DNA from: Acidobacteriota bacterium
Lineage (GTDB): Bacteria; Acidobacteriota; Blastocatellia; Pyrinomonadales; Pyrinomonadaceae
Direction of reading: 5' to 3'
Length of the DNA: 6,402 nt
Assembly (NCBI GenBank): GCA_019247865.1
Contig: JAFBAJ010000313.1
Span: 1 to 6,402 of the forward strand
In this document: one piece after another, positions 5,254 through 6,402 of the stretch
Layout of the letters: each line of letters opens with the position of its first letter
Position numbering within the stretch: position 1 is the stretch's first letter
The notes under the pieces: model-generated
The model's input: the letters and a program-made list of their open reading frames with translations, nothing else
What the model was told of the DNA's origin: nothing
Databases searched by the model: none
Program-made: the position numbers and the translations under genes

Positions 5254-5838
5254 TTAAGGTTCGATGACGACCTTCGTCCCGACCTGCACGGCCTCGAACA
5301 GCTCCAGCATCTCTCCATCGTCCAGCGCCACGCAGCCCCACGTCCAATCTTTGCTCGAACCGTGACCGTGAATGTAGATGAGCCCGCCGAGGGCAGTGCT
5401 CTGCGGCGGCATCGTACGGTTGCGGTTGGCCTCTGCGATCTGTTGATATTCCTCTTCGGAGATAAGCTGCGCGCGCAGGCCGCGCTCTGCGTCCTCCGTG
5501 TTCGGATAGCTGACGCCGAGCGAGAGATAGTAGGCGCTCTCCGGGTTTTTGGTGAAGATGTAGAACTCGCCTTCGGGCGTCGCGCCGTCGCCTTCTGTGA
5601 CCTTATCTTTGACGGGGCTGAAGCCCAGGCCCACGCGATACGTCCGCAGGAGCTTGTCGCCCGAATAGAGCCTCAGCCTGCGCGCGCTTTTTGAGACGAC
5701 GATCTTCGTGCTTTCGACGGGCAGGTTCAAGAGTTTTGAGGAGACGGCTGTGGACTCTTTCTCATCATTGAAGATGACTGACAACAGACCGCCTCCGACG
5801 AGAGCTGCGGCGCAGATGATGAGCGCGACGGTCTTCAT
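5254..5838 (-). CDS. L,D-transpeptidase, YkuD catalytic domain, membrane-anchored
   Basis: The 194-residue protein has a hydrophobic N-terminal segment (about 4-23) followed by acidic NDEKE. There is no lipobox and no clear signal-peptidase site, so it is probably anchored with the domain outside the membrane. The YkuD domain spans about 45-193: IVVSKSARRLRLY (46-58), GDGATPEGEFYI (83-94) and the active-site motif IHGHG...WTWGCVAL (156-172), with catalytic Cys169 and His157 and the expected Gly168. The residue before the glycine is Trp167, where most family members have Ser; this is seen in some ErfK/YbiS-like members. These enzymes make 3-3 cross-links in peptidoglycan or attach proteins to it through a Cys acyl-enzyme. 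It lies 21 bp after the upstream membrane-protein gene and probably shares its transcript. A terminator follows 11 bp after the stop. No clear Shine-Dalgarno is seen. Cross-linking and protein anchoring cannot be told apart here. Confidence 0.93.
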   Translation of the reverse strand: MKTVALIICAAALVGGGLLSVIFNDEKESTAVSSKLLNLPVESTKIVVSKSARRLRLYSGDKLLRTYRVGLGFSPVKDKVTEGDGATPEGEFYIFTKNPESAYYLSLGVSYPNTEDAERGLRAQLISEEEYQQIAEANRNRTMPPQSTALGGLIYIHGHGSSKDWTWGCVALDDGEMLELFEAVQVGTKVVIEP

Positions 5839-5859
5839 AACGCGACGGAAAAAGCTCTT

Positions 5860-6402
5860 TCAGCGCTCGCCTTTGCCCAGGAGCCGCGAAGGGTCTGCCT
5901 GCGGCGTCATCTCGTCCAGATTGAGACGCAGCATGCCGCCCGCGTCGGAATAGGCTTCGGTCATCGCGGCCTGCGCGCGGCGACGCCTGAAGACGATGCT
6001 GCCGAAGATGCCGCCGATGCCGAGACAGATCAGCAGCGACAGTCCGGTTCCTTTGATGACGGAGAGAATGACGCCCGCGGTCGTCTGCCTGTACTCGCGC
6101 TCCGCGCGCTCCATCCAGTGCGGATTGTTGCCGAGCCACTGCACGACCTGCTCGTAGGAGATCTTGTCTATCAACTGCGCGGCGGTCGCCTCGTCCGGCG
6201 CGTCGAAGACGAAGACCGAATAGTTCCCGACGCGGCGATAGGCCGAAGGCACAGGCTGCCCGCTCGACTTCAATTCATTGATCTTCGCGTTGATGCGGGC
6301 GTCGTTCTCCGTCGCGAGCTGCGGCGTTGTGTTTTCGATGATGACTAGGCGTTCATTGCCGTAAGTCGCTGTGACGGCCTCTGCGCCTCCCGTGAAATTG
6401 AG
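5860..6402 (-). CDS. Membrane protein of unknown function with C-terminal TM segment, 5' end outside window
   Basis: The frame is open from the right edge for 180 codons to the TGA at 5860-5862. An apparent TTG start at 6273 is not the true start, because coding sequence continues upstream without a stop (LNFTGGAEAVTATYGNERLV...). Residues 1-105 of the visible part form a soluble alpha/beta-like region with VTATYGNERLVIIENTTPQL, AYRRVGNYSVFVFDAPDEA and a Trp-containing KISYEQVVQWL segment. Residues about 108-138 are a Gly-rich hydrophobic segment followed by RRRR (139-142), so the roughly 38-residue tail is probably cytoplasmic and the main domain outside. The pattern recalls an acidobacterial family of unknown function (DUF6599 comes to mind, from memory only). 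It is upstream of and likely co-transcribed with the L,D-transpeptidase, suggesting an envelope role, but no function can be assigned. Confidence 0.8.
   Translation of the reverse strand, partial: LNFTGGAEAVTATYGNERLVIIENTTPQLATENDARINAKINELKSSGQPVPSAYRRVGNYSVFVFDAPDEATAAQLIDKISYEQVVQWLGNNPHWMERAEREYRQTTAGVILSVIKGTGLSLLICLGIGGIFGSIVFRRRRAQAAMTEAYSDAGGMLRLNLDEMTPQADPSRLLGKGER

Noticed and set aside
5015..5347. Other minus-strand frames crossing the end of the L,D-transpeptidase gene
   Set aside because: They overlap the secure YkuD coding region in another frame and run through the terminator and hairpins, so they are shadows.

Overview
The window is GC-rich, densely packed bacterial DNA. The protein families, the dispersed 8-bp-unit palindromes with an RCGCAAAG core and the overall codon style suggest an acidobacterium, possibly Blastocatellia. 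That assignment rests on family resemblance and memory, and no marker gene here settles it.

Layout, left to right. Bases 2-181 (+) are the last 59 codons of a CBS-domain protein of the MgtE-N/CBS type. Its stop overlaps the start of an Nramp-superfamily transporter (178-1554, +) whose metal-site residues are altered in the way described for Nramp-related Mg2+ transporters, so the pair reads as a two-gene Mg2+ transport or sensing unit. A long palindromic repeat (1563-1633) fills the convergent junction with rnhB (1643-2476, -), a ribonuclease HII with an N-terminal extension and an altered GRG motif. Divergent from rnhB, across a 58-bp gap, is a class V PLP-dependent aminotransferase-fold enzyme (2535-3659, +). 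A second copy of the palindromic repeat (3674-3751) fills the next convergent junction. After it comes a beta-class DNA methyltransferase (3751-4710, -) with no restriction partner in view. At the right end, a membrane-anchored protein of unknown function (5860-6402, -, cut by the window edge) is followed 21 bp later by an L,D-transpeptidase (5254-5838, -), probably as one operon.

The most interesting stretch is the roughly 540 bp between the methyltransferase and the L,D-transpeptidase, which has no convincing protein gene. On the + strand it carries a full match to the sigma-54 -24/-12 consensus (4900-4915). Downstream are about 317 nt with no ATG on that strand, ending in a strong hairpin plus U-tract (5187-5242). 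Four successive hairpins in this segment, including the terminator, each present the same GGGGG apical loop closed by a U-A pair. I read this as a sigma-54-dependent, multi-hairpin small RNA. A 17-bp palindrome (4762-4778), centred about 156 bp upstream of the predicted start, is at a plausible distance for an enhancer-binding activator site.

Two regulatory styles appear. The Nramp gene inside its operon has a clear Shine-Dalgarno sequence. The three genes that start fresh (rnhB, the aminotransferase and the methyltransferase) have none, but each has a -10-like hexamer 6-11 nt before the ATG, consistent with leaderless or near-leaderless transcripts.
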